Of a DNA stretch of 64,000 nucleotides, positions 62,172-64,000 are shown piece by piece. Numbering within the stretch: the first letter of the stretch is position 1; every line of letters starts with the position of its first letter. The translations under genes and the position numbers were made by a program. The notes under the pieces were generated by a model. That model saw only the letters and a program-made list of their open reading frames with translations, was not told where the DNA came from and searched no databases. The stretch is from Pseudomonadales bacterium (GTDB taxonomy: Bacteria > Pseudomonadota > Gammaproteobacteria > Pseudomonadales > Azotimanducaceae). The stretch covers positions 1 to 64,000 of the forward strand of contig JACKNX010000012.1 in the NCBI GenBank assembly GCA_024234635.1, written 5' to 3'.

Positions 62172-62816
62172 TCAACCCAACGCGGCAACGATGGCAGCCC
62201 GAATGGCGTCCACGCTACCGACACCGTCGATACGGTGATAGCGGAGCTGCCCCTTGTCCGCACGGGACTGGTAGAAGTCCACCAGCGGTCTTGTCTGCGC
62301 GTTGTACACGTTGATGCGCTCGCGCACCGTGGCTTCACTATCGTCATCCCGCTGGATCAGCGGCTCACCGGTTTCATCGTCCCGGTCGGCCACCTTCGGC
62401 GGGCTGAATTCCACGTGATAGACCCGCCCCGAACCGGGGTGCACGCGTCGCCCGGTGATGCGACGAACGAGTTCCTCATCCGGCACCACAATTTCCACAA
62501 CCGCGTCGATCGCAACGCCCGCCTGCTCCATGGCATCCGCCTGAGGAATGGTGCGGGGAAAGCCGTCGAACAGGAAACCGGCTGCACAATCGGGCGCCGT
62601 GATCCGGTCCTTCACCAGGTCTATGATGATGTCATCCGAGACCAGCGCACCGGAGTCCATCACCGCCTTAACGCGCTGGCCGAGCGTACTGCCCGAGCTC
62701 ACCGCCGCACGCAGCATGTCACCCGTGGAAATCTGCGGAATATGCCAATGATCCTTGATGAATTGCGCCTGCGTTCCCTTCCCCGCACCCGGCGGCCCCA
62801 ACAGAATCAGTCTCAT
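62172..62816 (-). CDS. adk: adenylate kinase
   Basis: This 214-residue kinase interconverts ATP, AMP and ADP. The P-loop is LLGPPGAGKGTQAQFI at the N terminus, QISTGDMLRAAV binds AMP, GFLFDGFPRTIPQADAM follows near residue 80, and the LID has GRRVHPGSGRVYHVEF without zinc cysteines. ATG 62816 is the expected start. It lies 93 bp after relA on the same strand. Confidence 0.97.
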   Translation of the reverse strand: MRLILLGPPGAGKGTQAQFIKDHWHIPQISTGDMLRAAVSSGSTLGQRVKAVMDSGALVSDDIIIDLVKDRITAPDCAAGFLFDGFPRTIPQADAMEQAGVAIDAVVEIVVPDEELVRRITGRRVHPGSGRVYHVEFSPPKVADRDDETGEPLIQRDDDSEATVRERINVYNAQTRPLVDFYQSRADKGQLRYHRIDGVGSVDAIRAAIVAALG

Positions 62817-62909
62817 CCGGCACTCCTCGAAAAAACGCCTACTTTGCCATGATCCGGCGGCGGTTTCCGCCGGTTGGTGGGCGGACACTGGTCCGTGGAT
62901 GCGCCGCCA

Positions 62910-64000
62910 TCAGTCGCCGATGACCTCCCGGCGCACATCCAGAACCCCCACAACCGGTCGCAGGTTCTCGATGAGGTGGTACACCTCCAGCAGGTCATCC
63001 GCGGCAAATTCAAGGGCGATCGTGGCACCATCCGGCGGCACCACCCGCGCCATCGACCCCAGCAGGGATATGCCGTGATCATCGACCACCCGGGTTACAT
63101 CCAGCAGCAACCCCCCCCGATTGCGGCCGCGCAGTACCAGACGGTGCACCGCGCCACGGGTGACAATGGCCGGGTCCACCCCGGCGTCCGGCACGCCTTC
63201 CGGCAGCGCGCCACGGGTGATGCCCAGTTCCTCGATCCATGCCGAGATCAACGGGCGTACGGGACAGTCGCCATTACCGAGTGAGACGAGAAAGCGCTCG
63301 AAGTCCTGCTCACCCATGTCCTCCACCAGGGCACGCAGCGACGCCGTCGAGGGCAACGGCACTGCCAGCCGCTCACAGGCGCGACTGACTGCAGCCAGGC
63401 CTTCAGCCCGACTCATCTGATCGCCGCGCGACCGGAGCCACGCCTGAATCTTGCTGCGCGCCCGATTGGTGTGCACGTACCCGGCTTCGGGCTCCAGCCA
63501 CACCCGCCTCGGCTCCTGCGTGGGGGAGGTGAGAATCTCGACGCGTTCGCCGTTGTGCAGACGCTGGTTCAATGGCACCTCGCGCCCATCAACGCGAGCG
63601 CCCACGCAGTGCTGCCCCACATTGGTGTGCACCCGAAAGGCAAAATCCAGCGGCGTGGCGTCCGCAACAAGATCGATCACGTGACCTTTAGGCGTGTATA
63701 CGTAGATGCGCTCCTGGGAGAAAGACCGGGTCAGCTCCTCGCTGATGCTGCTGCGGCCACCCATCTCGTCGTGCCATTCCACCACATGGCGCAGCCAGTC
63801 CATTTTTGCGCCGATACCGTGATCCGCCTCGAGATCGCCCTTGTAGGACCAGTGGGCGCACACCCCCAGTTCCGCTTCGGCGTGCATCTCATGTGTGCGG
63901 ATCTGCACTTCCAGAATCTTGCCATCCTTCCCGATCACGGCGGTGTGGATGGATCGATAGCCGTTTTCCTTGGGTGCGGCGATGTAATCGTCAAAGGCGC
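62910..64000 (-). CDS. relA: GTP pyrophosphokinase RelA (N-terminal part outside window)
   Basis: This is the C-terminal part of a long RelA/SpoT protein that makes (p)ppGpp on stalled ribosomes. The frame is open to the window end, where the synthetase motif DDYIAAPKENGYRSIHT is read, then EVQIRTHEMHAEAELGVCAHW, a TGS domain (IYVYTPKGHVIDLVADATPL), the helical and zinc-finger-like region and a C-terminal ACT domain (GLLLDVTRVVDDHGISLLGS). RelA is preferred over SpoT because the AELGVCAHWSYK segment fits RelA better, but the hydrolase region is not in view. Confidence 0.85.
   Translation of the reverse strand, partial: AFDDYIAAPKENGYRSIHTAVIGKDGKILEVQIRTHEMHAEAELGVCAHWSYKGDLEADHGIGAKMDWLRHVVEWHDEMGGRSSISEELTRSFSQERIYVYTPKGHVIDLVADATPLDFAFRVHTNVGQHCVGARVDGREVPLNQRLHNGERVEILTSPTQEPRRVWLEPEAGYVHTNRARSKIQAWLRSRGDQMSRAEGLAAVSRACERLAVPLPSTASLRALVEDMGEQDFERFLVSLGNGDCPVRPLISAWIEELGITRGALPEGVPDAGVDPAIVTRGAVHRLVLRGRNRGGLLLDVTRVVDDHGISLLGSMARVVPPDGATIALEFAADDLLEVYHLIENLRPVVGVLDVRREVIGD

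Overview
The window is chromosomal DNA of a GC-rich Gammaproteobacterium. About 50 kb of it (roughly 8.8 to 59 kb) keeps a core gene order very close to the one I know from pseudomonads: csrA, lysC, alaS, recX, recA, mutS, fdxA, nlpD, pcm, truD, ftsB, eno, kdsA, pyrG, tilS, dnaE, rnhB, lpxB, lpxA, fabZ, lpxD, skp, bamA, rseP, cdsA, uppS, frr, pyrH, tsf, rpsB, map, glnD, dapC, dapD, dapE. The envelope genes (lipid A, Bam, Skp, type II secretion, TonB receptor) show a Gram-negative outer membrane. I cannot name the genus. A free-living, aerobic, probably marine or soil lineage outside Pseudomonas is a reasonable guess.

Region 1 (1-8.7 kb) is accessory metabolism: the 3' part of an aldonolactone-oxidase-like flavoprotein, a TauD/TfdA-type dioxygenase, the ABC-F ATPase Uup, an FAD-dependent dehydrogenase of the fumarate reductase/ketosteroid dehydrogenase superfamily, and a 980-residue TonB-dependent receptor with its own promoter, leader hairpin and terminator. 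Region 2 (8.7-16.3 kb) holds csrA, a 464-bp non-autonomous mobile element butted against the stop codon of lysC, then lysC, alaS, a low-complexity repeat tract, recX and recA under a near-consensus LexA box. Region 3 (16.3-22.9 kb) has mutS and fdxA facing an nlpD/DUF368/pcm/truD/ftsB operon. Region 4 (23-45.5 kb) is a long run of minus-strand genes for glycolysis, Kdo, CTP, tRNA modification, replication, lipid A, outer-membrane assembly, phospholipid, undecaprenyl phosphate and translation. Region 5 (45.8-59 kb) runs on the plus strand: map, glnD, three lysine/diaminopimelate genes, gspN, gspC and gspD of type II secretion, and plsB. Region 6 (59.2-64 kb) has rsmJ, a small unknown gene, tsaB, moeA, adk and the 3' part of relA.

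The most informative departures from the expected order are absences. No rpoS lies between nlpD and fdxA, no surE next to pcm, no ispD/ispF between ftsB and truD, no dxr between cdsA and rseP, no accA between tilS and dnaE, and no cinA between recA and mutS. The flanking genes are close together or overlap at each site, so these genes are not hidden in the gaps; they are either elsewhere in the genome or lost. A DUF368 polyprenyl-phosphate translocase sits between pcm and nlpD, and KdsA looks like the metal-dependent type rather than the enterobacterial type.

Most of the window is ordinary housekeeping DNA. The best candidate for something undescribed is the composite inverted-repeat element at 9391-9854, which carries a nested 130-bp unit of three hairpins inside its own terminal repeats. 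No CRISPR array, tRNA, rRNA or intact transposase gene was found.
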